Shown: in pieces, positions 8,964 to 17,077 of the stretch
How positions within the stretch are numbered: position 1 is the stretch's first letter
Layout of the letters: each line of letters starts with the position of its first letter
Assembly: GCA_030523305.1 (NCBI GenBank)
Contig: JAUNIY010000001.1
Location: forward strand, 1-64,000
Length of the DNA: 64,000 nucleotides
Source: Eubacteriales bacterium
Lineage (GTDB): Bacteria > Bacillota > Clostridia > Oscillospirales > Butyricicoccaceae
Direction of reading: 5' to 3'
Made by a program: the position numbers and the translations under genes
The notes under the pieces: model-generated
What the model was told of the DNA's origin: nothing
The model's database searches: none
The model's input: only the letters and a program-made list of their open reading frames with translations

Positions 8964-9893
8964 ATGGCATATAGTTTGAAAGAACAGTTATCGAAGGAAG
9001 AACGCTTTGTCGGCGGCCATCGCCTGTGCGCTGGCTGCGGCGCTGGTATCACCGTCCGCGCTGTGCTGCGCGCACTCGAGCCGGAAGACAAGGCAGTCGT
9101 CACCAACGCAACCGGCTGCCTGGAGGTTTCCTCCTTCCTGTATCCATACACCGCATACAAAGACAGCTACATCCATTGCGCATTTGAAAATGCTGCGGCA
9201 ACCTGCGGCGGCGTCGAAGCGGCATACAACGTCCTCAAGCGCAAGGGCAAGATCCAGGATACGTTTAAATTCATCACGTTCGGCGGCGACGGCGGCACCT
9301 ATGACATCGGCTTCCAGTCGCTGTCCGGCGCCATGGAGCGCGGCCACGACATGGTATATGTCTGCTACGACAACGAGGCGTACATGAACACCGGCATCCA
9401 GCGTTCGTCCTCCACCCCGCGCTTTGCCGACGCCACCACCTCGCCGGTGGGCAAGGTATCCTATGGCAAAAAGCAGAACAAAAAGAACCTGACCGAGATT
9501 TTGGCCGCGCACAACATCCCGTACGCTGCGCAGACGACCTTCCTCGGCAACTTCCGTGACCTGCATGAAAAAGCGCACAAGGCCATTTACACCGAGGGCG
9601 CGGCATTCCTCAACGTCCTCAGCCCGTGCCCGCGCGGCTGGCGGTTCCAGGCGCAGGACATGGCGCAGATCTGCCGCCTGGCGGTCGATACCTGCGTATG
9701 GCCGATGTACGAGGTTGTGGACGGTGAATGGCATCTGACCTACATGCCCAATAAAAAGCTTCCGGTCGAAGAATTTATGGTCAAGCAGGGCCGTTTCAAG
9801 CACTGCTTCAAGCCGGGCAACGAATGGATGATCGAAGAGGCGCAGAAGTACGTTGACGAGCAGTGGGAAAAGCTACTGGACAAGTGCAAGTAG
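8964..9893 (+). CDS. 2-oxoacid:ferredoxin oxidoreductase, beta (ThDP) subunit
   Basis: The beta subunit binds thiamine diphosphate and a proximal [4Fe-4S] cluster. It shows the N-terminal RLCAGCGAG motif near residue 20 and the ThDP/magnesium motif GGDGGTYDIGFQ near residue 106 with YDNEAYMNTG downstream. A further Cys in LSPCPRGW near residue 218 is the usual cluster ligand. The LCAGCGA form of the first motif, rather than CPGCGH, places it in the pyruvate/isovalerate branch rather than the 2-oxoglutarate branch. It has 309 residues, with its ATG at 8964 immediately after the alpha stop. It is the last gene before a strong terminator. Substrate assignment (pyruvate versus branched-chain 2-oxoacid) rests on the T-box and is an inference. 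Confidence 0.92.
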   Translation: MAYSLKEQLSKEERFVGGHRLCAGCGAGITVRAVLRALEPEDKAVVTNATGCLEVSSFLYPYTAYKDSYIHCAFENAAATCGGVEAAYNVLKRKGKIQDTFKFITFGGDGGTYDIGFQSLSGAMERGHDMVYVCYDNEAYMNTGIQRSSSTPRFADATTSPVGKVSYGKKQNKKNLTEILAAHNIPYAAQTTFLGNFRDLHEKAHKAIYTEGAAFLNVLSPCPRGWRFQAQDMAQICRLAVDTCVWPMYEVVDGEWHLTYMPNKKLPVEEFMVKQGRFKHCFKPGNEWMIEEAQKYVDEQWEKLLDKCK

Positions 9894-9923
9894 ATATTTT
9901 TCTAAAATAAATTCCTTAAGTAA

Positions 9924-9962
9924 AAAGGTCAGAAATCATAGTTTCAATGATTTCTGACCTTT
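9924..9962. terminator. Strong bidirectional terminator
   Basis: A 16-base perfect stem (AAAGGTCAGAAATCAT and its complement) encloses a 7-base loop. It lies between the plus-strand oxidoreductase operon and the converging minus-strand gene and can serve both. Confidence 0.85.
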
Positions 9963-9988
9963 GGCATATTTTTAATTATTTACCCACT

Positions 9989-10651
9989 TCATAAGCACGA
10001 TGAACCATAAAAATTATGGTGTCCAGAAATATTAAATGAATTCACACCCACAGCAACATCGCCCACTCCTAAATATGCTGTAACATCATAATTATAAGCT
10101 AACTTTAAGTAAGACGAAGACGTAGAACCATTATGTAAAGTTAATGTCTGAGTATATACCTTACTAACTTTATAAGTTATAGGTCCATCTGAACTATTTG
10201 CACTAATGTTTGACGATACAGCTTGCGTCCAATATTTCGTGGATCCGCTCTTATAATACCTTCCCTGCGCTGAATATGTAACACTTGCAGCTTCAGTTAC
10301 ATTAGTCGTATAATAAGCCGTTTTAACACCAGTTGCCCTAGCTATATCAACTGTTGGAATATCTTCCATTACTCCATCATCAATATCCGTAATATATTTA
10401 GGCTGCGTTGCCATATAAGCCATTATCTCTTTCAATTCTCCAACAGTGACCTGACTTTGTGAAATGCTTGCATCGCGCTCAACTATCGCATCATCTGATA
10501 AACCTACATACTCTGCTACAGCATATATATTCTCTTCCGTAATCACCGTATCATCTGTAATCACAACAGTTTCTGAGTTAATGGCAAAAGAAGCAACTGT
10601 TGCCATTATACACATAACAACCGATAAAGATATGATTCTTAATTTTTTCAT
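9989..10651 (-). CDS. Secreted protein of unknown function (low GC)
   Basis: I do not recognise this 220-residue protein. It begins MKKLRIISLSVVMCIMATVASFAIN, a clear signal peptide with likely cleavage after SFA. The mature part has an acidic N-terminal region (TDDTVITEENIYAVAEYVGL), then a Ser/Thr/Tyr-rich region (about residues 105-220) that alternates like beta strands, so a secreted or surface beta-rich domain is plausible. The ATG at 10651 has AAAGGAG about 9 bases upstream. Base composition is clearly AT-richer than the genes on both sides, which suggests horizontal acquisition. It stands alone between terminators and has no functional partners nearby. Confidence 0.7.
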   Translation of the reverse strand: MKKLRIISLSVVMCIMATVASFAINSETVVITDDTVITEENIYAVAEYVGLSDDAIVERDASISQSQVTVGELKEIMAYMATQPKYITDIDDGVMEDIPTVDIARATGVKTAYYTTNVTEAASVTYSAQGRYYKSGSTKYWTQAVSSNISANSSDGPITYKVSKVYTQTLTLHNGSTSSSYLKLAYNYDVTAYLGVGDVAVGVNSFNISGHHNFYGSSCL

Positions 10652-10749
10652 TCCTATACTCCTTTTCATCACTATAAAATTTCCTACTTAATAAAAATTA
10701 CTTATTAGCCCATTGGAATCTCCTCTTTACACTTCGACATTTGTTTGTA

Positions 10750-11148
10750 TTACATCCTTTTGCGCTCCCTCCAATAAATCAACAGCAGAATCACCGTTAT
10801 GATATTGATGCAGAAAAACAGGCGCAGCGCATAGATCGCATAGGTCATCGTATTGGCGTCTTTCGCCGGTTGGACGACGGTCTCCGCCACAATTTCGTCC
10901 TCTTCCAGCGTTTGCTTGAACGCATCCGCTTCCGCTTGTTCCGTAAACGTATAGATCTGGCCATCCGCGGTTTCAATCGTACACTGCCACGAAACCCGTC
11001 CAAACAGGAAGAACCAGACGCACAGGACAACTGTCGCCGCAAAGACAACTATCGGCAATATCAGCCCCCAATACTGGTTTTCCCGCTGTGAAAGCAAAGC
11101 TTGCAACAGAATCACTGCCAAGCAAGCAGGAATAATCATTGGATTCAT
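10750..11148 (-). CDS. Small membrane protein of unknown function
   Basis: A 132-residue protein I cannot assign. Two hydrophobic segments lie near the N-terminus (MIIPACLAVILLQ and about 28-50), a hydrophilic acidic middle (about 55-98, containing TADGQIYTFTEQAEADAF) follows, and a third hydrophobic segment lies at residues 105-125 before the basic tail RERKRM. The ATG has GGGAGAAATT upstream. A membrane-anchored soluble loop is the only structural prediction I make. It lies 80 bases upstream of the secreted low-GC gene on the same strand, but its codon use is that of the host chromosome. Confidence 0.65.
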   Translation of the reverse strand: MNPMIIPACLAVILLQALLSQRENQYWGLILPIVVFAATVVLCVWFFLFGRVSWQCTIETADGQIYTFTEQAEADAFKQTLEEDEIVAETVVQPAKDANTMTYAIYALRLFFCINIITVILLLIYWRERKRM

Positions 11149-11448
11149 AATTTCTCCCTGACCATTTTATCATATATGTTATTTTGAAAAATATTTTATT
11201 TTTTATTATTTGCCATTATACTAGCATTTACGTATGTTGTAAATTGTAATATTAAACAAAAATTTTACATATTTTTCTACATTTAGGATATTTTTCTTTC
11301 TACAGGCGCTATCGTGATTTTGGGCGCACGTTTGGAAATCCAAACGCTATCTTAGCGCAACCTTGTGCTTTGTTACTATTTTTCTTTGCACCGCAATTTG
11401 TTACAATAAAAGTACGATAAAATATTGACACATGGGAGCGATCCGCAC
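11149..11448. other. AT-rich intergenic region with a hairpin
   Basis: This 300-base gap lies between divergent genes and probably carries promoters for both, but I could not fix a convincing -35/-10 pair. A perfect 7-base stem with a 4-base loop (CGTTTGG-AAAT-CCAAACG) sits at 11329-11346 inside a longer partly palindromic GCGCTATC...TAGCGC stretch and could be an operator. I see no gene in it. Confidence 0.4.
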
Positions 11449-12351
11449 ATGAAAAAACCACAACTCCATTTCAGCCTTTCCGAGCCGCTGCAGCCGCACA
11501 TTTTCCTGATTTTGCTGGCTGCCGGCATCATCAACGCCATTGGCATTACCCTGTTCCTTGCGCCCGTGCAGCTGTACGACAGCGCGATTTCCGGTACGTC
11601 CATGCTGCTTTGGCAGATCACGCCGCCGCAATTTTCGTTTTCGTTCTTCCTGATCGTACTCAACGTGCCGTTGTTCCTGTTCGGCCTGAAAAAACAGGGC
11701 GTGACCTTCACGGTGTATTCCGTCTGGGCTGTCGTCGTATATTCCGTCGCTTCGCATGTATTCCAAAATGTGCTGCCGATCGACCTCACGCACGGTTCCC
11801 CATTCGCAGGGGAAGACCTGCTGCTTTGTGCCGTCTTCGGCGGCTTGATCAGCGGCATCGGCAGCGGATTGTGTATCCGTTTTGGCGGCGCCATCGACGG
11901 TATGGAAATCCTCGCCGTCATCTTTGCCCACCAGCTGGGCCTGACGGTCGGCACGTTTATCATGATCTACAACATTGCGTTGTACCTCATCATCGGCTGC
12001 ATTTTCCAGAGCTGGATCCTTCCGATGTATTCCATCCTCACCTATTGCGTCGCCGTCAAAGCAATCGACTTTATCACCGAAGGTCTGGACAGGGCAAAAT
12101 CCGCCATGATTGTCACCTCCCGGCCGGAGGACATCAGCAACTCGCTGTCTGAAGCATTCGGCACCGGCATCACGCATATCGATGCGCGTGGCTTTTATTC
12201 CGGCCAAGAGAGCACCATCGTATATTTCGTTGTCAACCGGTTCCAGATCACGCGCTTGAAGCGCATTGTAACCAGCATTGACAAAAACGCGTTCATCACG
12301 ATCACGGAGGTTTCCGACGTGCTCGGCCGAAGCGTCAAAAAAAGCCACTGA
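11449..12351 (+). CDS. YitT family membrane protein with DUF2179 domain
   Basis: A 300-residue member of the YitT family. Five or six membrane segments occupy residues about 15-205 and include the repeated family pattern GGLISGIGSGLCIRFGGAIDGMEILAV near residue 135. A cytoplasmic DUF2179 domain of about 80 residues (SAMIVTSRPEDIS...FITITEVSDVLG) closes the protein. The biochemical role of the family is not established. The ATG at 11449 has GGGAG ten bases upstream; an in-frame TTG at 11425 is less well placed. It is monocistronic and ends at a shared terminator before the converging hydrolase gene. Confidence 0.9.
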   Translation: MKKPQLHFSLSEPLQPHIFLILLAAGIINAIGITLFLAPVQLYDSAISGTSMLLWQITPPQFSFSFFLIVLNVPLFLFGLKKQGVTFTVYSVWAVVVYSVASHVFQNVLPIDLTHGSPFAGEDLLLCAVFGGLISGIGSGLCIRFGGAIDGMEILAVIFAHQLGLTVGTFIMIYNIALYLIIGCIFQSWILPMYSILTYCVAVKAIDFITEGLDRAKSAMIVTSRPEDISNSLSEAFGTGITHIDARGFYSGQESTIVYFVVNRFQITRLKRIVTSIDKNAFITITEVSDVLGRSVKKSH

Positions 12352-12358
12352 CATCCGA

Positions 12359-12394
12359 ACGGGCGCAGCATCCACCGATGCCGCGCCCGTTTTG
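12359..12394. terminator. Convergent terminator
   Basis: The 8-base stem ACGGGCGC/GCGCCCGT, extended by a GCAT/ATGC inner pairing, is followed by TTTTGT. It lies between the YitT gene (plus) and the SGNH hydrolase gene (minus). Confidence 0.75.
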
Positions 12395-12402
12395 TCTCTA
12401 TA

Positions 12403-13059
12403 TTACGGCTGTGCCAGCAGCTCCCGGCACACATCCGCCACAGCCTGCGCCAGCAGCGCATGGCCCTCCGGCGACAGATGCAGCCCGTCGATGTCGGACG
12501 GCTGCACCACCGTCGCCGCATCCAAAAATGCAACCCGATGCTCCTGCGCCACGCGCGCATACCATGGGGAAAGCCCGGCAGACAGCGCAATTGCACGGTC
12601 GCCAAATTCCGCGTAACAATTGCCGTCCCGCAGCTTTTCCGTGATCCGCGGCGGGGCGATCAGCAGCACCTTGCACGGCTTACCGTCCGGGCTTTTGGCC
12701 GCCGACACCGTTTTCGCCGCCGATACCAGCCGCGCGGCGCCGCGGGAAATGTCGGACAGTCCCATCGAAAACCGCAGCTTCATGTCGTTCGTCCCCAGCA
12801 TAATCGCGATCAGATCGACCGGCATATGTGTCTTCAGGATAGGCGGAAGCAAATCCACGCCGCTTTTGTTGTCGTCATAGCATACGTCCGGCTGTACCGT
12901 CGTGCGCGCATTCAGCCCTTCCTCCACAACATAATATTCCTCCCGGCCAAGCAGCAGCTGTAGCCGTCCCGGCCAGCGCACCGCATAGGCATACCGCCCG
13001 CCGTCGCGCGGGTCATAGCCATGGGTATTGGAATCTCCATAGCAGACAATCGTTTTCAT
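12403..13059 (-). CDS. SGNH/GDSL-type hydrolase
   Basis: A 218-residue cytoplasmic esterase or lipase-like protein of the SGNH superfamily. Block I is CYGDSNTHG (catalytic Ser near residue 9). Block II is a Gly in the segment after DVCYDD. Block III is LGTNDMK near residue 90, with the oxyanion Asn. Block V is the Asp-x-x-His pair DIDGLHLSPEGH near residue 195. It resembles the arylesterase/acyl-CoA thioesterase TesA-like group with the YAYAVRWPGRL segment. I start at the second ATG (13059), 7 bases after a GAGGTG site; an ATG two codons earlier is in frame. The substrate is unknown. It stands alone on the minus strand. Confidence 0.88.
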   Translation of the reverse strand: MKTIVCYGDSNTHGYDPRDGGRYAYAVRWPGRLQLLLGREEYYVVEEGLNARTTVQPDVCYDDNKSGVDLLPPILKTHMPVDLIAIMLGTNDMKLRFSMGLSDISRGAARLVSAAKTVSAAKSPDGKPCKVLLIAPPRITEKLRDGNCYAEFGDRAIALSAGLSPWYARVAQEHRVAFLDAATVVQPSDIDGLHLSPEGHALLAQAVADVCRELLAQP

Positions 13060-13107
13060 TTCCATTCACCTCTGTCGTCTGTCAGCCGCGCTTTCCGCCC
13101 TGCCGTC

Positions 13108-13668
13108 TTAAAGATACGTCAGCACGGTTGCAACAATGTCCACACACAAAACCACGACCACGGTGGCCGAAACGATATCCATCGCTTTCGGGCCGAGCCT
13201 GCCCACAAGCCGTTCAAACAACGGCTGCATGATATACAAAAACAGCACACCGCCGATGCCGAACCGGACAGAAGGGGACAGCGCAATGCGCGCCTGGAAA
13301 TTCCATGCGTAATCGGCATAGGTCTGCCATGGCCAGCTCCCAACCGTCCACTCGAGCAGATAGGAGGCAGCCAGCTCCACCGCCGTCGCAACCGCCATCG
13401 AACCGGCAAAAACCAGCGCGGGACGGCATATCCGGAACAGCTTGCCGCCGCGCCGCCGCATTAGCCTGCCAAAGCACAGCAGGAACATCATCGCGCCCAC
13501 GCCATAGATCGGGCAATAGGGGCCAAACAGCACGCCGCGGTTGGTAAATCCCCAATGGTAAATGCACACCTCGAGAAAGACCTCATAGCACCAGCCGAAT
13601 ACCGCATACAGCATAAAATACAGCACATACGGCTGGAGCCGCCGGATTGGATTGGTACGCGTCAGCAT
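13108..13668 (-). CDS. CmpB-like membrane protein (PF06541)
   Basis: A 186-residue protein with about five membrane helices. It matches what I know of the ABC_trans_CmpB family (Pfam PF06541), which databases call putative ABC transporter permease although no transport function is proven. Supporting features are YAVFGWCYEVFLE near residue 30, FTNRGVLFGPYCPIYGVGA near residue 50 and YAWNFQARIALSPS in the C-terminal third. The ATG at 13668 lies 7 bases after AGGAGGTG. No ABC ATPase gene is adjacent. It lies between the hydrolase gene and the spoVA operon, all on the minus strand, but the spoVA terminator separates them. Confidence 0.8.
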   Translation of the reverse strand: MLTRTNPIRRLQPYVLYFMLYAVFGWCYEVFLEVCIYHWGFTNRGVLFGPYCPIYGVGAMMFLLCFGRLMRRRGGKLFRICRPALVFAGSMAVATAVELAASYLLEWTVGSWPWQTYADYAWNFQARIALSPSVRFGIGGVLFLYIMQPLFERLVGRLGPKAMDIVSATVVVVLCVDIVATVLTYL

Positions 13669-13732
13669 ATCCACCCACCTCCTGTTTTGCACTATATGCA
13701 TTATACCATATGCCGGATGGACTGTACACAGA

Positions 13733-13757
13733 GAAAAGCCTCCCTCAGGCGAGGGAG
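13733..13757 (-). terminator. Terminator of the spoVA operon
   Basis: On the minus strand CTCCCTC-GCCT-GAGGGAG is followed by GCTTTTC. It lies 50 bases beyond the spoVAE stop. Confidence 0.7.
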
Positions 13758-13806
13758 ACTGCGTGAAACCGTATCGGTTGAACAGAATCGGCCGCGAAAT
13801 GTCCGG

Positions 13807-14163
13807 TCAGCTCTTATCCGCAGGCTTGAACAACAGCGCCGCCAGCAGGCCGAAAAAGACGGCGGCGGATATCCCGCCCGCAGCGGCCTTTGCCCCACCG
13901 ACAAACGCGCCGAGCAGGCCGCTTTCGGAAACCGCCGTCTTGACGCCCTCCGCCAGCGTATATCCAAATCCGAGCAGCGGCACAGTCGCGCCTGCGCCCG
14001 CCCAATCCACCAACGGCTTGTAAATCCCGACCGCCGTCAGGATGACGCCGAGGACAACATAGGCGGTCAGAATCCTGGCCGGGGTCAGCTTGGTCTTGTC
14101 AATCAAGAGCTGACTGAGCGCGCATATCACACCACCTGTCACAAATGCATAGATATATTGCAT
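13807..14163 (-). CDS. spoVAE: Stage V sporulation protein AE
   Basis: SpoVAE is a small membrane protein of the SpoVA channel, which moves dipicolinic acid with calcium into the forespore and releases it at germination. The 118-residue protein has four hydrophobic segments and the family features YIYAFVTGGVICALSQLLID at the start and AGAGATVPLLGFGYTLAEG near residue 55. The ATG at 14163 follows AGAGGTAG by 7 bases. It is the last gene of spoVAC-spoVAD-spoVAE, 7 bases after the spoVAD stop. Clostridia commonly carry just these three spoVA genes. Confidence 0.95.
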   Translation of the reverse strand: MQYIYAFVTGGVICALSQLLIDKTKLTPARILTAYVVLGVILTAVGIYKPLVDWAGAGATVPLLGFGYTLAEGVKTAVSESGLLGAFVGGAKAAAGGISAAVFFGLLAALLFKPADKS

Positions 14164-14170
14164 GTTGTAT

Positions 14171-15199
14171 CTACCTCTTTTTTTCAGATTCCAGAATGAC
14201 CGCATGGCAGATACCGGGGATGCTCTCCCCCTGCTGTACGCTGGTCGGGCTCATCAGCGCGCCGGTCGCCGCCAGGATGATGCGGCTGTATCTGCCGTCA
14301 GACAGCCGCGGCAGCAGATGTGCGCACAGCACGGATGCGGCGCAGCCGCAGCCTGAGCCGCCTGCATGGACGTCCTGCTTGTCGTCAAACAGCAGCATCC
14401 CGCAATCGTCATGCTTTTGCGCCAGCTGGATGCCATGCTGCTCGAACAGCTCACACAGCACGGCGGAGCCGACCCGGCCCAGGTCTCCCGTAAAAATGCC
14501 GTCGTAATCCTCCGGATGCGTCCCGGTATCGCTGAGCAGCGTGCGGATGGTTTCATAGGCTGCGGGCGCCATGGCGGCGCCCATATTGTTGGCGTCGGTA
14601 ATGCCCATATCGCAGATTTTCCCAAAGCACACATGCGTGATGCGCACCGGCGCGCGGTCGTCTGCCGCCGCAGTCAGGATACATGCGCCCGCAGCCGTCG
14701 CGGTCCATTGCGCCGTCGGCGTGCGCTGCCCGCCATAAGCGAGCGGGAAACGATACTGCCGTTCTGCCGTGCAGAAATGGGAGGAAGCAATGGCGCATGT
14801 CCGCTGCGCGAAACCGCCGTCGATCATACAGGCCGCGATCCCAAGGCTTTCCGCCATCGTCGAGCACGCACCGTATACGCCGAGGTACGGCACCTGTGTG
14901 CCGCGCGCGGCATAGCTGGAGGCGACGCACTGCCCCAGCAGGTCGCCGGCTACGATGAGATCCAGCGCGCCGATCGGCAGCTTGCATTTGTTCGCCGCGA
15001 TGCTGGCCGCCACCTTTTGCAGATACATCTCCGCCTTCTCCCACGTGCTTTCGCCGCACATGGTATCCGGAAACAGCTGATCAAATTCCTGTCCGAGCGG
15101 GCCTTGCTTTTCCTTTTTCCCGCCGACAGCCGCCCAGGCGCGCACCCGCGGCGGGCGTTCAAACCGGATGGTCCCGATTCCCATTCGCTTACCAATCAT
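14171..15199 (-). CDS. spoVAD: Stage V sporulation protein AD
   Basis: SpoVAD is a soluble, thiolase-fold protein on the forespore inner membrane that binds dipicolinic acid. The 342-residue length is standard. Diagnostic segments are the early VRAWAAVGGKKEKQGPLG, CGESTWEKAEM near residue 48, VYGACSTMAESL near residue 110 with the Cys at the old thiolase active-site position, and GGSGCGCAASVL near the C-terminus. The ATG at 15199 is 6 bases after GGAGGGG. It lies between spoVAC and spoVAE, consistent with one forespore-expressed operon. Confidence 0.96.
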   Translation of the reverse strand: MIGKRMGIGTIRFERPPRVRAWAAVGGKKEKQGPLGQEFDQLFPDTMCGESTWEKAEMYLQKVAASIAANKCKLPIGALDLIVAGDLLGQCVASSYAARGTQVPYLGVYGACSTMAESLGIAACMIDGGFAQRTCAIASSHFCTAERQYRFPLAYGGQRTPTAQWTATAAGACILTAAADDRAPVRITHVCFGKICDMGITDANNMGAAMAPAAYETIRTLLSDTGTHPEDYDGIFTGDLGRVGSAVLCELFEQHGIQLAQKHDDCGMLLFDDKQDVHAGGSGCGCAASVLCAHLLPRLSDGRYSRIILAATGALMSPTSVQQGESIPGICHAVILESEKKR

Positions 15200-15213
15200 T
15201 GCATTCCCCTCCG

Positions 15214-15657
15214 TCATGCCAGGCCGAAGATGACCAGGATGATGCCGTATACAATCGACGCGCTGATGCCATATACGATGACAGGCCCGGCTATCGTAAA
15301 CATCTTGGCACCGGTGCCCAGAATAAAGCCCTCGCTTTTGAATTCCAGGGCCGGGGACGCGACGGAATTGCTGAAGCCGGTGATTGGCACCAATGTACCC
15401 GCACCCGCATATTTGGCCAGCTTTTCATACACATGCAGGCCGGTGAGCAGCGCGGATAACCCTATCAATGTAATCGACGTTGCCGCTGCGGCGTCCTTTT
15501 CATCCAGGCCCGCTGCCTTCCAAAAATCCAGAATCCCCTGTCCCAGCGTGCAAATCGCGCCGCCGATGACAAACGCCCACAGCATATCCTTCCCAATTGG
15601 GGAAGGCTTGCAGTGCTTTTCCACAAGCTGTTGATAATTCTGTGGAGTCATATCCAT
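15214..15657 (-). CDS. spoVAC: Stage V sporulation protein AC
   Basis: SpoVAC is the membrane component of the SpoVA system thought to act as a mechanosensitive dipicolinate channel. The 147-residue protein starts MDMTPQNYQQLVEKHCKPSP, then shows WAFVIGGAICTLGQGILDFW (first membrane helix) and the family segment YAGAGTLVPITGFSNSVASPALEFKSEG near residue 75. The ATG at 15657 lies 8 bases after GGAGG. The open frame continues 35 codons upstream through a terminator and promoter and is not coding. It heads the operon, with a sigma-G type promoter 27 bases upstream. Confidence 0.95.
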   Translation of the reverse strand: MDMTPQNYQQLVEKHCKPSPIGKDMLWAFVIGGAICTLGQGILDFWKAAGLDEKDAAAATSITLIGLSALLTGLHVYEKLAKYAGAGTLVPITGFSNSVASPALEFKSEGFILGTGAKMFTIAGPVIVYGISASIVYGIILVIFGLA

Positions 15658-15683
15658 AGTGCATTCCTCCGTTCGTTTGGAGG

Positions 15684-15712
15684 TAGTATGCGCAGCAAAC
15701 ACGGTTTTATCC
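15684..15712 (-). promoter_or_regulatory. Sigma-G/sigma-F type promoter of spoVA
   Basis: On the minus strand GGATA (15708-15712), 17 bases and CATACTA (15684-15690) match the forespore sigma-G consensus GnATR-N18-CATnnTA with one base less spacing. The location directly before spoVAC fits the known sigma-G control of spoVA. Confidence 0.75.
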
Positions 15713-15721
15713 ATATCTGCA

Positions 15722-15753
15722 AAAAAACAGCAGCCCCGGCGCGCGGGGCTGCT
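15722..15753 (-). terminator. Terminator of the dicarboxylate symporter gene
   Basis: The 9-base stem AGCAGCCCC/GGGGCTGCT with a GC-rich loop is followed on the minus strand by GTTTTTTTG. It isolates the symporter gene from the spoVA promoter. Confidence 0.9.
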
Positions 15754-15798
15754 TGTTCGCACATTGTTATGTACACGGTTCTATAAAAATGATGGAGA

Positions 15799-17019
15799 TC
15801 AATCGCGGTCAAAAATAGCGCGGTCAAATTCGCCCTCCTGCTTTGCCACGATGAGCGCAACCAGGACGTCGTCGATGACGTTGAGCGTGGTGCGGAACAT
15901 GCCGGAGAACCAGTCGATGCCGGACAGCAGCGCAACGCCTTCAATCGGCAGGCCAATCGTCGGCAGGACGATCGCCAGCGCAACCAGGCCGCCGCCCGGT
16001 ACGACGACCGTACCCAATGTAGCGAGCGTAGACATGATGACGACGACAAACTGCTGCTGGAGGCTCATTTCCACGCCGAAGAACTGCGCGACCGTCAGGC
16101 AGGCCAACGCCAGATACAGCGCAAGACCGTCGCTGTTGAGCGACATACCCAGCGGGTTAATCAGACGGGATACGCGCTTGCTGATGCCGATTTTGTTTTC
16201 CGAATCCGCCATTTTGGTCGGCAGCGTGACAGCGGAGGAGGTCGTTGTAAATGCCACAACGCCCATATTGGTCAGCTTCTTGGCCAGGCGGATCGGGCTG
16301 ACCTTGACATATGCGGCGGTCAGTGTGATAAACACAACCAGGATCAACGCAGCGCACACAGCGAACGTGCCGAGGAACTTGGCCAGCGGCAGGATGACAG
16401 CCAGGCCGTAATTGCCAATCGCCCAGCCCAGCAGGGAGAAAATGCCGAGCGGCGCAATCTTCATGACCAGCTTGATGACGGTCAGCAGCACCTGATTCAC
16501 AGCCTTGACGCCTTCGAGGATTTTATTGTTCCCATCGGTCTCCGACAGGATGCTGATGGCAAGGCCTGCCAGCAGGGCAAAGACGATGACCTGGATCGTG
16601 TTGCCCTCCGAAATCGACGCCACAATGTTGCTCGGGAAGAAATTGGTGATGATTTCGGTCAGCGTCTGATCGGAACCGGTGATTTCGGTCGCCAGCTCAC
16701 CCGTGAAGTTGATACCGGAACCCGGCTTTACAATATTCGCGCCCAGAATACCGATCGTACCGGCAATCAGGGTCGTGCAGGCAAAGCCAATAAATGCCTT
16801 GCCGCCCAATGCACCGACCTCCTTGCGTTTGAGCGAGCCGACGGCCTCCATGACCGAACCCATAACCAATACGACAACGCACATCTGGATCAGGCGCAGG
16901 AAAATATCGCCGACAAACTTGGTCGCAACCATGAAATCCGGTATAATCACACCTGCGATCATGCCCAGAATCATGGCAAGGAAGATCAAAAACGTGCTGT
17001 TTTTCAAAAGTTTTTTCAT
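15799..17019 (-). CDS. Dicarboxylate/amino acid:cation symporter (DAACS family)
   Basis: A 406-residue symporter of the glutamate/aspartate/dicarboxylate family (GltP, SstT, DctA), importing its substrate with protons or sodium ions. Eight membrane segments and two re-entrant loops are expected. Visible signatures are FTTTSSAVTLP near residue 260 (hairpin loop 1, the serine-rich motif), NPLGMSLNSDGLALYLA near residue 290 (TM7; the family usually has NMDGTA here, so NSDGLA is a variant) and VVVPGGGLVALAIVLPTIGLP near residue 335 (hairpin 2). The variant TM7 motif makes it closer to the SstT/YgjU or cystine-type branches than to classic GltP. The ATG at 17019 follows AAAGGACGGG. It is monocistronic with its own promoter and terminator. 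Confidence 0.9.
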   Translation of the reverse strand: MKKLLKNSTFLIFLAMILGMIAGVIIPDFMVATKFVGDIFLRLIQMCVVVLVMGSVMEAVGSLKRKEVGALGGKAFIGFACTTLIAGTIGILGANIVKPGSGINFTGELATEITGSDQTLTEIITNFFPSNIVASISEGNTIQVIVFALLAGLAISILSETDGNNKILEGVKAVNQVLLTVIKLVMKIAPLGIFSLLGWAIGNYGLAVILPLAKFLGTFAVCAALILVVFITLTAAYVKVSPIRLAKKLTNMGVVAFTTTSSAVTLPTKMADSENKIGISKRVSRLINPLGMSLNSDGLALYLALACLTVAQFFGVEMSLQQQFVVVIMSTLATLGTVVVPGGGLVALAIVLPTIGLPIEGVALLSGIDWFSGMFRTTLNVIDDVLVALIVAKQEGEFDRAIFDRD

Positions 17020-17077
17020 ACAAACCCGTCCTTTCAAACAGTTCCCCGCATCATATTTTTACAATTACAAATAGAGA

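Noticed and set aside
11425-11430. TTGACA just before the YitT gene as its -35 box
   Set aside because: A matching -10 box would fall inside the coding sequence, after the ribosome site.
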